Origin: a candidate division WOR-3 bacterium
GTDB lineage: Bacteria > Hydrothermota > Tepidihabitantia > SM23-42 > JAOAFX01
Direction: 5' to 3'
Length of the DNA: 64,000 bases
Assembly (NCBI GenBank): GCA_039802005.1
Contig: JBDRVV010000008.1
Span: 1 to 64,000, forward strand
Both the position numbers and the translations under genes were made by a program. Position 1 is the first letter of the stretch. Each line of letters starts with the position of its first letter. The notes beneath the pieces were generated by a model. It was not told the DNA's origin. It made no database searches and was given only the letters and a program-made list of their open reading frames with translations. Below are positions 7,908 through 17,171 of this stretch, piece after piece.

Positions 7908-8607
7908 TCTTTTTCTCCTTTAGCATATTTAAATATGCCTTTGCCTTGATATTCGTAGGATCTATCTTCAAAACCTCTTCCCACTCTTTTTTTGCATTAT
8001 CGTGTTTACGCTGCTGATAATAGCATAAACCCAAAAGAACTCTTGCCTCAAGATATTTTTTGTTACGATTTAATATATCGTGGAGCAATTTTTCTGCTGC
8101 TTTATGGTCACCAAGCTGGTTATAGGTTTTAGCCAGTTTCAATTTGATATCAAGAAAGTTTGGGCTAACTTCCATTGCCCTCTGGTATTCATCTCTTGCC
8201 TTTTTATATTCCTGTAATTCATAATAGGTATCACCGAGCTGCATATAGGTATTGGCAAGTTTGATCTTTAACTGAGGCGAATATCCTTTTTCCTTTGTTT
8301 CAAGGGCGGCTGCTTTCTCAAATGACTTTATAGCCTCATCAAACTGACATTGCTCATTATAGACAATCGCCATATTTACATATGCCTCAATGTATTCAGG
8401 ATTGATTTCTATTGCCTTTTTAAAACTTTCAATCGCATATTTGTAATTTCCGGCGAGCGAATAAGCAAGCCCAAGGGCATTATGGACATCAGGATAATTG
8501 GGATATGCTGAAGCCACCTTTCTGAGACCTTCAATTGCCTCCCTAACCTGTCCTTTTTCATAAGCCTGGAGGGCGTCGCTGTATATCTTTGCCATTGCCT
8601 GGTCCAT
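7900..8607 (-). CDS. Tetratricopeptide-repeat protein
   Basis: A 235-residue protein built almost entirely of about six TPR units, for example VHNALGLAYSLAGNYKYAIESFKKAIEINPEY compressed here as NALGLAYSLAGNYKYAIESF. TPR proteins are scaffolds for protein contacts; no catalytic domain or signal peptide is visible, so it is probably cytoplasmic. It heads the operon with the DksA/TraR and lspA genes. Its ATG lies 5 bases after a TATAAT box, so the transcript is predicted to be leaderless. The specific partner cannot be told from sequence. Confidence 0.85.
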   Translation of the reverse strand: MDQAMAKIYSDALQAYEKGQVREAIEGLRKVASAYPNYPDVHNALGLAYSLAGNYKYAIESFKKAIEINPEYIEAYVNMAIVYNEQCQFDEAIKSFEKAAALETKEKGYSPQLKIKLANTYMQLGDTYYELQEYKKARDEYQRAMEVSPNFLDIKLKLAKTYNQLGDHKAAEKLLHDILNRNKKYLEARVLLGLCYYQQRKHDNAKKEWEEVLKIDPTNIKAKAYLNMLKEKKNG

Positions 8608-8612
8608 GGTGA

Positions 8613-8640
8613 ATTATATTTATAAATTAATAGATGTCAA
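8613..8640 (-). promoter_or_regulatory. Promoter of the TPR-dksA-lspA operon
   Basis: On the minus strand TTGACA (8640-8635), 16-base spacer, TATAAT (8618-8613). The ATG at 8607 is 5 bases from the -10 box: predicted leaderless. Confidence 0.75.
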
Positions 8641-8751
8641 TATGCCAATTAAAAAGTTTCTTTCCTAACACAATAAATCCAAAAATTATAATAAATTTTT
8701 TCATTCCAAATACTACATTTATTTAATGAATTAAATCACCAAAATTTGCTT

Positions 8752-9195
8752 TTATTTCTTAAGCTTACTGAATTTTATGCCGGATTGTTTGAGCATTTGA
8801 ATCGCCAATTTATCCGGGTATGGCTCTTTGAATATTATCTTTTTGATCTTTGCATTTATCAACATCTTTGTGCAGATAAAACAGGGCTGATGCGTAGTAT
8901 AGATTGTAGAACCTTCAATGTTTACCCCAAAATTTGCTGCCTGGATAATTGCATTCTGTTCAGCATGGACACCACGGCATAATTCGTGTCTTTCACCTGA
9001 TGCAATACCCATCTTCCCGCGCAAGCACCCTACCTCTTCACAATGGGCAATCCCGCTCGGTGCACCATTATAGCCGGTTGCAAGGATTCTCTTATCTTTC
9101 ACAATGACCGCCCCCACCTGCCTGCGTAAACAGGTGGAACGTTTTGCGACAAGTTCTGCAATCGCCATAAAATATTCATCCCAGGATTGCCTCAT
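8752..9195 (-). CDS. dCMP deaminase (cytidine/deoxycytidylate deaminase family)
   Basis: A zinc enzyme that makes dUMP from dCMP, feeding thymidylate synthesis; a tandem ThyX is encoded at 28909. The catalytic HAE (GVHAEQNAI) and zinc PCFIC motifs are intact. The frame stays open to GTG 9255, but those 20 extra residues are basic, come from repeat-like sequence (see 9200-9260) and lack a ribosome site; the family usually begins close to [10 protein letters not shown], so ATG 9195 (147 residues) is preferred. It lies 80 bases behind gyrA and may share its transcript. Confidence 0.87.
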   Translation of the reverse strand: MRQSWDEYFMAIAELVAKRSTCLRRQVGAVIVKDKRILATGYNGAPSGIAHCEEVGCLRGKMGIASGERHELCRGVHAEQNAIIQAANFGVNIEGSTIYTTHQPCFICTKMLINAKIKKIIFKEPYPDKLAIQMLKQSGIKFSKLKK

Positions 9196-9275
9196 AGAAT
9201 CCCGTAAATCGTCATACGGTTTCGCAGCCCGTTTCGTTGATCGTCTTCGTTTCACGGTATGCGTTGCACGCCTGG

Positions 9276-11696
9276 CTATACCTCAGCCTTTATCCTTGCA
9301 ACTGAAGCGACCTTATCGCCCTTTTCAAGACTGATGATTTTTACGCCCTTTGCTGCCCTTCCCATTACCCTTATCGCATTCACTGGGGTCCTTATGCCTT
9401 TACCACTCTTGGTCATTGCAATCAAATCATCTTCGTCATTAACATTTACTGCACCCGCAACCTTTCCAGTCTTTTCATCAATTGTCATTGCCCGAACACC
9501 CTTACCACCTCTTCCTTTCTCATTCACATCAGCAAATTTTATCCTCTTTCCAAGCCCATTTTCACCAATAATTAGCATATCCTCTTCTTCACGGGCGATA
9601 TTAAAACTCACAACCTCATCACCCTTTTCAAGTTTCATTCCCCTGACACCGCTTGCATTCCTTCCCATCGGTCTTATCTTCTTTTCAGAAAATCTCAGCG
9701 TCTGGCCATCCCGTGTCGTCAATAATACAGAATCCTTTCCGGTTGTGAGTTCCGCAGCGATCAATTTATCGTCTTCTTCTAATTTTATTGCAATAATCCC
9801 TTTCTTCCTGACATTCTCATACTCATCAAGCGCGGTCTTTTTCACTTTGCCAAATTTTGTCGTCATAAAGATAAAGAATTTATTTGAAAATTCTTTTATA
9901 CCAAGACAGGCGGTGACCTTCTCACCCTCACCCATTTCAATCAAATTTGCAATTGACCTGCCTTTTGAAAATGGACCTGCCTCAGGAATTTCATATACCT
10001 TTGTCGCATATACCTTTCCCGTATCGGTAAAGAATAAAAGGGTATCGGTGGTCTTTGAAATCAACAATTGATTTGCAAAATCCTCTTCTCCGGTCTCAAC
10101 AAGTTTTCTCCCCTGTCCCCCACGGGTCTGATTGCGATAAGTTGTGATAGGCTGTCTCTTTATATATCCACGCTGGGTAAGGGTAATAACCATATCCTCT
10201 TCCGCGATCAGGTCTTCAATCGTGAGTTCTTCAGGCTCCATTTCTGTAATCGTGGTCCTGCGGCTATCCTGATACTTTGCGGCAAGGTCGTTCAATTCTT
10301 TTTTTATTACACCATATACCCCTTTTGGTGATGAAAGAATTGATTTCAATCGAGCAATTTCTTTTATTAATCCTAAGTATTCTTTTTCCAGTGCCTCTTT
10401 CTCAAGATTGGTCAATCGGGCAAGCCGCATATCAAGTATTGCCTGCGCCTGAACCTCGGTGAGTGAAAATCTCTTCATCAATCTTTCTTTTGCAGTCTTT
10501 ACATCTGCAGATTTTTTAATAATATTTACTACCTCATCTATATTCTCTATCGCAATCTTCAATCCTTCAAGGATATGTGCCTTTTTCTCTGCCTCGGCAA
10601 GTTCAAACTTTGTCCTGCGGGTTATGACCTCAAAACGGAAATCAAGGAAATACCTTAGTGCCTGTTTTAGAGTGATAGTCTTAGGAACTCCATCAACCAA
10701 TGCAAGAATTTGAATGCTATATGTTGTTTGTAAATTTGTATATTTATAGAGATTATTCAAAACAATTTCAGGATTGGCATCCCTTTTTAATTCAACAACG
10801 ACCCTTATCCCATCCTTATCTGATTCATCCCTTAAGTCCGAAATGTCTTCAATCTTTTTCTCTTTGACCAGTTGCGCCATCTTTTCAAGGAGTGCTGCCT
10901 TGTTTACCTGATACGGAATCTCCATTATCACAATCGCCTGTTTTCCACCCTTTAAATCTTCAACCTTTATCTTTCCCCTTACAAAGATTCTACCCCTGCC
11001 GGTTAAATATGCATCTTCAATACCCTTTTTTCCAGCGATGATTCCACCGGTTGGGAAATCCGGTCCCGGAATGTATTTTAAAAGTTTTTTATCTTCTATC
11101 TCAGGGTCATCTATCATTGCGTTTAGCGCATTAATAACTTCACCAAGATTATGGGGTGGGATATTCGTTGCCATTCCGACTGCAATACCTGAAGCACCAT
11201 TACACAGTAGATTTGGAAAACCAGCAGGCAGGACGACAGGTTCCTTTAACCTGCCGTCAAAATTCGGAATAAAATCTACCGTATCTTTTTCTAAGTCTCT
11301 TAAAAGTTCTTCGGCAATCGGTGTAAAACGAACTTCGGTATAACGATATGCCGCTGCTGCATCACCATCTATTGAACCAAAATTACCCTGGCCATCAACC
11401 AAGGGATAGCGCATTGAAAAATCCTGTGCCATTCTGACCAGGGCATCGTATATTGCCATATCACCGTGGGGGTGGTATTTACCAAGCACATCACCGATCA
11501 CCGTAGCACTCTTTTTATGGGCACGGTTTGAAGCAAGCCCTGCCTCATTCATTGCATATAGAATCCGGCGCTGGACTGGTTTTAAGCCATCGCGAGCATC
11601 GGGCAAAGCCCGACCCACAATGACGCTCATTGCGTAATCAAGATAACTTGATTTTATCTCTTCTTCGATATATACGGTATTTATGCGTTCTTCCAT
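9276..11696 (-). CDS. gyrA: DNA gyrase subunit A
   Basis: An 806-residue type IIA topoisomerase subunit. The DNA-breaking tyrosine is Y119 in AAAAYRYTE, inside a standard winged-helix and tower region. The C-terminal half contains six beta-pinwheel blades that wrap DNA; the GyrA box appears as QTRGGQG rather than QRRGGKG, so a ParC-like role is not fully excluded. In the quinolone region, residue M80 occupies the position of E. coli S83, while D84 (D87) is kept. The ATG lies 5 bases after TATAAT: predicted leaderless mRNA. Confidence 0.9.
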   Translation of the reverse strand: MEERINTVYIEEEIKSSYLDYAMSVIVGRALPDARDGLKPVQRRILYAMNEAGLASNRAHKKSATVIGDVLGKYHPHGDMAIYDALVRMAQDFSMRYPLVDGQGNFGSIDGDAAAAYRYTEVRFTPIAEELLRDLEKDTVDFIPNFDGRLKEPVVLPAGFPNLLCNGASGIAVGMATNIPPHNLGEVINALNAMIDDPEIEDKKLLKYIPGPDFPTGGIIAGKKGIEDAYLTGRGRIFVRGKIKVEDLKGGKQAIVIMEIPYQVNKAALLEKMAQLVKEKKIEDISDLRDESDKDGIRVVVELKRDANPEIVLNNLYKYTNLQTTYSIQILALVDGVPKTITLKQALRYFLDFRFEVITRRTKFELAEAEKKAHILEGLKIAIENIDEVVNIIKKSADVKTAKERLMKRFSLTEVQAQAILDMRLARLTNLEKEALEKEYLGLIKEIARLKSILSSPKGVYGVIKKELNDLAAKYQDSRRTTITEMEPEELTIEDLIAEEDMVITLTQRGYIKRQPITTYRNQTRGGQGRKLVETGEEDFANQLLISKTTDTLLFFTDTGKVYATKVYEIPEAGPFSKGRSIANLIEMGEGEKVTACLGIKEFSNKFFIFMTTKFGKVKKTALDEYENVRKKGIIAIKLEEDDKLIAAELTTGKDSVLLTTRDGQTLRFSEKKIRPMGRNASGVRGMKLEKGDEVVSFNIAREEEDMLIIGENGLGKRIKFADVNEKGRGGKGVRAMTIDEKTGKVAGAVNVNDEDDLIAMTKSGKGIRTPVNAIRVMGRAAKGVKIISLEKGDKVASVARIKAEV

Positions 11697-11701
11697 ATTT
11701 A

Positions 11702-11729
11702 ATTATACCCAGAAAACGCACCGAGTCAA
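11702..11729 (-). promoter_or_regulatory. Promoter of gyrA
   Basis: Minus strand TTGACT (11729-11724), 16-base spacer, TATAAT (11707-11702). The gyrA ATG is 5 bases downstream of the -10 box. Confidence 0.75.
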
Positions 11730-11747
11730 GGTTTAACGAGGTTTAAT

Positions 11748-13403
11748 TCACACCAACCCAATAAGTTCAAAAATTTCAACGGGCTGACTTATATTCTTTA
11801 ATTTGACGGGTGATAATGGAGCAACCTTTACATTTCCTTTTACCAGTTCATAGGTGTTTCTACTGATTAAAATCTGACCCGGCTTTGCAATATCTTCAAG
11901 CCTTGATGCAATATTCACTGCGGTAGAAACGACTGTGTATTCAAGCCTTTTTTCGCTTCCAATATTACCGGCAATAACCTCACCGGTATTAATCCCGATT
12001 CCGATTTCAAATGATGCAACATCTTTTATATTTAGTTTTTCCTTCCATCTCTTCTTTAATTCTTCAACCCTGCTCTTCATTCCTAAGGCACACTTTATCG
12101 CCCTCAGTGGGTCATCGGGATGGACAACCGGTGCACCAAATATCGCCATTACACAATCTCCGATATATTTATCAAGGGTCCCTTCATGTACAAATACCTC
12201 TTCGGTCATACTGCTCAAAAAATCATTCAAAATCTCAAGTGCAATAACCGTATCAATCCTTTCGGTAAGCGATGTATAACCACGGATATCACAAAAAAGA
12301 ATTGTAGCGATGCAGTGCTCACCGCCCGGTTTTATTGCCTTTTCTTCAGCAATAATTTTTTTTACAACTTCGGGCGAGAAGAATCTCTGTAATCTTTCCG
12401 TAATCCTTTCTTCTTTTTTTATCTTCTCATATAACTGGGCATTTTCAATCGCTATCGCTGCCTGACTCGCAAAAGACTCAATGAACTGAATATCATCTTC
12501 AGAAAATCTATTTAAACCAACTGGATTATCAAGATAAATAACGCCGAGGATATCTTTTTCTTTTGTGAGAAGCGGGGCACATATGACCGAACCAATGGCA
12601 TAGGTGATAACACTCTCCTGGGTCTTGAATCTATTATCTTTTGTTGCATCCTCAGTTGTAATAATATTCTTGGTTTTGAAGGATTCAAGAGCAATGCCCT
12701 GGCTGATTCCAGAAGATTTTTTAGGATCAATCTCACCACCCATATTCCTTGCAACCTTGGTCTTAAGGGCATTAGATTTTTCATCATACAACATTATAAA
12801 TCCCCTTTTTGCCTGGATTATTCTTAATGCGAGGTCCATCAAGAGATTCAAAAGGACATTCAGATCAAAGACAAAATTTATAACCTTGCCTACTTCACAC
12901 AGGGTTGAAGCAATTTCCCTTGATTTTTCAGCCTCAACGAGATTCTGTTGGTACAAATCTACTGTCTGTTTTATTTCATCTGTAATTTTTAATAATTTGT
13001 CCTTTTTTTCACCCTTTGCAATAAGCGTCTTTAATTCTTCTAATTTTTTATCAATACCAACAAAATCCCCGAATCTTCTTTTTACAGTCTTTCGTTCAGG
13101 AATAGGACCGAGTCGCTTTTCGTCAACAAATGTAATCAAGACATTCCCCAGTTGTATCTCATCACCATAATCTAATTTCTTTTCGGTTATTCGAATCCCA
13201 TTTACATAGGTCCCATAGCGACTCTTCTGGTCTCTGATTATGTATGTTTCTCCTTTTTTGACCACCTCAGCATGATGTCTTGAGACAAAAATATCATCAA
13301 GGACTATGTCATTATCTTCGCGTCTGCCTATCGTGAAAAATTCCTTTTCTAATTTTACTACCTGGGTCTCTTCATTACTTTTATGGATTAAAAATGTTGC
13401 CAC
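11748..13403 (-). CDS. FHA-GAF-class III adenylate/guanylate cyclase
   Basis: A 551-residue signalling protein. An FHA phosphothreonine-binding domain (about 1-95, with the SRHH-type motif VSRHHAEV) is followed by a linker coiled coil, a GAF domain (about 175-320), and a class III nucleotide cyclase domain (about 355-551). The cyclase has the metal aspartates in ATILFCDIRGYTSLTERID and GDCVMAIFGAP. The GTG start overlaps the TAG of the lipoprotein gene. The FHA domain is a natural reader of the Ser/Thr kinase encoded at the head of the same operon. Substrate (ATP or GTP) cannot be assigned with confidence. Confidence 0.88.
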   Translation of the reverse strand: MATFLIHKSNEETQVVKLEKEFFTIGRREDNDIVLDDIFVSRHHAEVVKKGETYIIRDQKSRYGTYVNGIRITEKKLDYGDEIQLGNVLITFVDEKRLGPIPERKTVKRRFGDFVGIDKKLEELKTLIAKGEKKDKLLKITDEIKQTVDLYQQNLVEAEKSREIASTLCEVGKVINFVFDLNVLLNLLMDLALRIIQAKRGFIMLYDEKSNALKTKVARNMGGEIDPKKSSGISQGIALESFKTKNIITTEDATKDNRFKTQESVITYAIGSVICAPLLTKEKDILGVIYLDNPVGLNRFSEDDIQFIESFASQAAIAIENAQLYEKIKKEERITERLQRFFSPEVVKKIIAEEKAIKPGGEHCIATILFCDIRGYTSLTERIDTVIALEILNDFLSSMTEEVFVHEGTLDKYIGDCVMAIFGAPVVHPDDPLRAIKCALGMKSRVEELKKRWKEKLNIKDVASFEIGIGINTGEVIAGNIGSEKRLEYTVVSTAVNIASRLEDIAKPGQILISRNTYELVKGNVKVAPLSPVKLKNISQPVEIFELIGLV

Positions 13404-14290
13404 TATCTGCAGATAATTACATCATCAAAGTTTACTGATATCGGGGGTGCCGTTTCTCGGCTTATAAATAGCCCAACCTTGCCTTGAGAGAATTCTGTAT
13501 CGCTCTTTTCAATCTTTAAATCGCCATCAAAGTATATTTTAAATTCGCTGCCGATTGCATCAACCCACAATTCATACCACTGGTTTTGATTGATAAATAA
13601 TGGGTAATAATCAAGAGGAATTGGATTTCCATTCTTTATTTTAGCAAAAATCAAAGCCTTTCTTGATACAGAAACAGAATAATAGTTTATAGTATCCTTC
13701 ATCCTTAAAATAACACCTGCATAACTGAATGTATCCACCGGGGTTAGAAACTTGAAATTTAATCCGATTGAGAAATCAGAAACCGTTTTAGCATAGTTAG
13801 ATATTCCAATCTGGCTGAAGCAATTATATGCGTTTGGTTGAGATGGGGCAGTGCTGTCATTAACCACCCGCCAGTTGCCATAAAGTCTCTTAAAGTCTGT
13901 TGGCTCGACAGTACCGGTATCTTCTTCATCAAAGGTATATTTCACTGCGTTGAAGTAAAGTTCAACTGTATCAGAAGAACCTGCAGGAAGGCTCTCCGGT
14001 GAATATTCGGTGGGAATAAAATTACGGGCAAAGGCAATTAATTTATAGATTCCCGGGTTAACATTTGTAAATTCATACCAACCTGCGGAATTCGATGATG
14101 TTATCGAATATATAGAATCATCCATAGTCAGCAGTTTTACCTCTGCACCAGAAATTTTACCATCTGCAGAACTAACATAACCAGCCAAATATGCCTTATT
14201 TGGGTTATCTGGGTCGTATGGATTATCCCTCGGTGGTTTTAAACAACCGGCGAATAGGGTAATCATTGCAATAACTATAATTTTCTTCAT
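13403..14290 (-). CDS. Lipoprotein with carboxypeptidase-like and LamG-like domains
   Basis: A 295-residue predicted lipoprotein: signal MKKIIVIAMITLFAGC with the lipobox cysteine at about residue 16. Residues about 35-110 resemble a carboxypeptidase regulatory-like beta domain (AYLAGYVSSADGKISGAEV), and about 125-295 resemble a concanavalin/LamG-like jelly roll (FSYAGVILRMKDTINYYSVS, WYELWVDAIGSEFKIYFDG). It likely binds surface glycan or acts structurally. It sits between a TPR-membrane protein and the cyclase in a kinase-led operon. A ribosome site (AGGGGGA) precedes the start. Confidence 0.75.
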   Translation of the reverse strand: MKKIIVIAMITLFAGCLKPPRDNPYDPDNPNKAYLAGYVSSADGKISGAEVKLLTMDDSIYSITSSNSAGWYEFTNVNPGIYKLIAFARNFIPTEYSPESLPAGSSDTVELYFNAVKYTFDEEDTGTVEPTDFKRLYGNWRVVNDSTAPSQPNAYNCFSQIGISNYAKTVSDFSIGLNFKFLTPVDTFSYAGVILRMKDTINYYSVSVSRKALIFAKIKNGNPIPLDYYPLFINQNQWYELWVDAIGSEFKIYFDGDLKIEKSDTEFSQGKVGLFISRETAPPISVNFDDVIICR

Positions 14291-14314
14291 TTTATCCCCC
14301 TTAATTTAAAAAAT

Positions 14315-15154
14315 TTATTTTATCTTAAAATTGTATCCAACGTCCAATTCTTCACCATTAAATCTACAGTAAATTCTATTATTATCTTCTATCATCGAGG
14401 ATCTGATTCCAGGTTTTGAAGTTATAACATCATAAATATTATAACCATAAAATCCAAGATAACCGAGCCAGCAGATTGCAGAGATATTGTACCATGCCCT
14501 GTATTCTTTATAAGCGCGGTCCATTTCATCTTCATTGCCTGGCTCAATCTTAAGATAATTTTCGTGTTTTACATTTTGAATTGAAGTCGCAATAAGCGTG
14601 GTGGGAAAAAGAATTGCCGTGGTGATGAGCATTATCTTTCCCTTTGAATCTTCACCTTTATACATCTGTCCCCAGCCCGGGAGGCAGCAGCTGCGTAATA
14701 GTGCGCCAGAGGTACTCACACTCTTTGGTTTTACAACTGGCTCAACCGGTTTAGGTGGGGTGGGTTGAACCGGTTGAGGAACAGGTGTAATAGCGATCAT
14801 TTCAGCCTTTGCTTCTTCAAATACTTTTATGATTTTCGGTGAGACAGTAGCAGGGTCTAATTCTAACTTAGGGTCAAGACTGAGTGCCTTTTTAAATTGT
14901 TCTTTTGCCTTTTCTTTATCACCAAATGCAACATAACTGAATCCAAGATATTTGTATGCCTCAACCTGTTCATTTTTGTTTAACTGTTTAAGATACTGAA
15001 GTGCACCTTCCAATTGTTTGATTGCATTCTCATATTCACCATTATTATAATATAATTTTGCACTGTCCAGCATTCTTAACAAAGAATCTCCAGTCACCTG
15101 CTGTCCAAAACAAATGCCAGATAAAATAGCAAAGAGAATAAGTTTTTTGAACAT
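14315..15154 (-). CDS. TPR-containing membrane protein (DUF5683-like)
   Basis: A 279-residue protein with a signal peptide (MFKKLILFAILSGICFG), two or three TPR-type helices (NNGEYENAIKQLEGALQYL, AFGDKEKAKEQFKKALSLDP), a proline-rich linker (VPQPVQPTPPKPVEPVV) and a C-terminal module LRSCCLPGWGQMYKGEDSKG followed by two membrane segments. That C-terminal PGWGQ pattern is typical of DUF5683-like proteins, common in FCB-type genomes, function unknown. It is cotranscribed with the kinase and lipoprotein. Confidence 0.72.
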   Translation of the reverse strand: MFKKLILFAILSGICFGQQVTGDSLLRMLDSAKLYYNNGEYENAIKQLEGALQYLKQLNKNEQVEAYKYLGFSYVAFGDKEKAKEQFKKALSLDPKLELDPATVSPKIIKVFEEAKAEMIAITPVPQPVQPTPPKPVEPVVKPKSVSTSGALLRSCCLPGWGQMYKGEDSKGKIMLITTAILFPTTLIATSIQNVKHENYLKIEPGNEDEMDRAYKEYRAWYNISAICWLGYLGFYGYNIYDVITSKPGIRSSMIEDNNRIYCRFNGEELDVGYNFKIK

Positions 15155-15176
15155 AAACTCTCCTTTCTAAAACTTT

Positions 15177-17081
15177 TTATTTTTTCTCAAGTTCAATATC
15201 CTTTTTCAAAACCTGATTCGGCTTGATCGTAATAACTTCTTCATAGGTCTTACATAAAGGATTTATCAATTTTAATCTATGCTGTCCAGCAGATAATTTA
15301 ATCGGCTGTGCAATCGGTGTTGTTTCATAGAATTTGCCATCTATATAGACATCTGCCCAGGGTTTAACAACGAGTTTTAAAGCTCCTTCAAGTGGTTCAA
15401 GCCGCACATTTAAATCAATGGTTTCGTTCGGAGCGAATTTAATATTTCTCTGCCATATTTTAAAATTTGGATTCTCAAGGCGTATATTATGAACCCCTGA
15501 ACTGACAGTTAAATTACCGGCAATGGGTGTAGTTTCAATATACTTGCCATCAATATATATTTTTGCCCAGGGTTCAACCTTCACTTTTAAATAACTCGTT
15601 CCCTGAACCGGAGGCAATGGCTTTTTGTTGGCCGGATTTTTAACTTCAATTACAGTATCTTGTTTTGCAATTTCAGTTATTAGCGTTATGTCAAGTCTTA
15701 CTGTGTCATTGCCCTTGATTTCAAACTTCTGAACAAATGGTTTATAACCTTCTTTTTTTAATTCAATTTGATGCTCTCCGACCTTTAAACTTTCCAACTC
15801 TGCAGGGGTTATCTTCCCTGTGCTATCATCATCAAGGATTATTAAAGCTCCATAAGGTATCGTATTGACTATTGCGAGACCCTTCAATTCTTTCACTGGA
15901 ATATTTCTAAAAGAATGGAATATAAAATAAACTATTAGTGCGATAACGATTAACCCCAAAAATAGTCCTGTAAAAACAGGTGTCATTCTTGTCGGTTTTT
16001 TCTCTTTAATCTTCTTAGATGATGGTATCCTCTCTTTCTTTTTCTTTAATTCTTCAAGATAACCCTTTGCCCTTTTGTCATTGGGATCTAACAATATAAC
16101 TTTTTCAAATTCTGCAATTGCGTCATCAATTTTTTCATAGCCAGAATTCATAAAATATATACCACGCTCAAAATGGCGCTCTTTTCTTTTTTCCAGTAAA
16201 ATTTTAATTTTTTCTTCCGGAGCAGATACAAAATCACCGATATCCTTACGGACCACTTCAATCCTTGACCGCCTCATATGAATAGTAATGTCCTCAGAGA
16301 ATTCTTCAATATTCTGGTATCTTTTATCCGGGTCTTTTTCCAGAACCCGCTCAATAATTGTGCTCAATTCTTTTGAAATCAAAGGATTTGCCTCAAATGC
16401 CTTGGGCGGGGTTACTGTAAGAATCTCATGGATAACCGAAGAATAATTTTCACCCTTGAACGGCTTTGCACCTGTGAGCATTTCATAAAAAACAACCCCC
16501 AGGGAAAAGATATCCGAGCGGTTGTCCACCTTTTTTCCTGCCGCCTGTTCAGGAGACATATATGCAGGTGTTCCAACTATCGCACCGGTAACAGTGATAG
16601 TGGTCAAATCCTGTGCCTGGGCGAGTCCAAAATCTGCAATCTTAACACATCCATCATAACCGATAAGGATATTTGCTGGTTTCATATCCCGGTGCACAAT
16701 TCCTTTTTGGTGGGCGTATCCAAGGCCCTTTGCAATCTCAAGGATAATACCAAGGGCAATTTCTTGAGGAATAAATTTTACCTGATTCAATAAATCCTTA
16801 AGACTCTTACCATCTACATACTCCATTGCAATGAAATAAACTTCTTCTTCCTGTCCAAAATCAATGATATTTACAATATTCTCATGCTGTAAATTTGCCG
16901 CAGCCTTTGCCTCTCTTTCAAAACGGATTATAAAATCTTTATCCTGAGCAAGATGGCCATGAAGAATTTTTACAGCAACAATCCGATCAAGGGTTGTTTG
17001 GTTTGCTTTATATATTGCCGCCATGCCACCGGTAGCGATGAGTTCTTTTATCTCAAAATTTCTTATTCTGCGGGCTATCAT
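15177..17081 (-). CDS. Ser/Thr protein kinase with PEGA domains
   Basis: A Hanks-type kinase. The catalytic domain covers about residues 5-265 with VAVKIL, HRDMKPANIL, DFGLA and the APE-equivalent SPEQA, all intact. A TPR-like segment, a single membrane helix near residue 370 and three extracytoplasmic PEGA-type repeats follow (KVEPWAKIYIDGKYIETTPI, VKPWADVYIDGKFYETTPI). Extracellular PEGA modules may bind wall or surface ligands. The frame begins at TTG 17090, but ATG 17081 fits better with the -10 box at 17094-17099 (11-12 bases upstream). It is the first gene of the operon ending with the FHA-cyclase. Confidence 0.88.
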   Translation of the reverse strand: MIARRIRNFEIKELIATGGMAAIYKANQTTLDRIVAVKILHGHLAQDKDFIIRFEREAKAAANLQHENIVNIIDFGQEEEVYFIAMEYVDGKSLKDLLNQVKFIPQEIALGIILEIAKGLGYAHQKGIVHRDMKPANILIGYDGCVKIADFGLAQAQDLTTITVTGAIVGTPAYMSPEQAAGKKVDNRSDIFSLGVVFYEMLTGAKPFKGENYSSVIHEILTVTPPKAFEANPLISKELSTIIERVLEKDPDKRYQNIEEFSEDITIHMRRSRIEVVRKDIGDFVSAPEEKIKILLEKRKERHFERGIYFMNSGYEKIDDAIAEFEKVILLDPNDKRAKGYLEELKKKKERIPSSKKIKEKKPTRMTPVFTGLFLGLIVIALIVYFIFHSFRNIPVKELKGLAIVNTIPYGALIILDDDSTGKITPAELESLKVGEHQIELKKEGYKPFVQKFEIKGNDTVRLDITLITEIAKQDTVIEVKNPANKKPLPPVQGTSYLKVKVEPWAKIYIDGKYIETTPIAGNLTVSSGVHNIRLENPNFKIWQRNIKFAPNETIDLNVRLEPLEGALKLVVKPWADVYIDGKFYETTPIAQPIKLSAGQHRLKLINPLCKTYEEVITIKPNQVLKKDIELEKK

Positions 17082-17093
17082 AGAAATCAAAAT

Positions 17094-17121
17094 ATTATAT
17101 AGAAATATTATATTTAGTCAA
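17094..17121 (-). promoter_or_regulatory. Promoter of the kinase-cyclase operon
   Basis: Minus strand TTGACT (17121-17116), 16-base spacer, TATAAT (17099-17094). It lies back to back with the greA promoter; the -35 boxes are 16 bases apart. Confidence 0.7.
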
Positions 17122-17137
17122 GAAAAGATTAAATCCC

Positions 17138-17165
17138 TTGCCCATTTCAATTTTTTAAATATAAT
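17138..17165 (+). promoter_or_regulatory. Promoter of the long GreA gene
   Basis: TTGCCC (17138-17143), 16-base spacer, TATAAT (17160-17165). ATG 17172 begins 6 bases after the -10 box: predicted leaderless. Confidence 0.7.
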
Positions 17166-17171
17166 ATCCCG

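Noticed and set aside
8641-8751. Small RNA between the TPR gene and the dCMP deaminase gene
   Set aside because: AT-rich sequence without paired arms or a terminator.
9259-10071. Long plus-strand frame of 270 codons
   Set aside because: It is the antisense shadow of gyrA; serine/phenylalanine-rich translation with no family features.
12604-13170. Plus-strand frame of 188 codons
   Set aside because: Antisense shadow of the FHA-GAF-cyclase gene.
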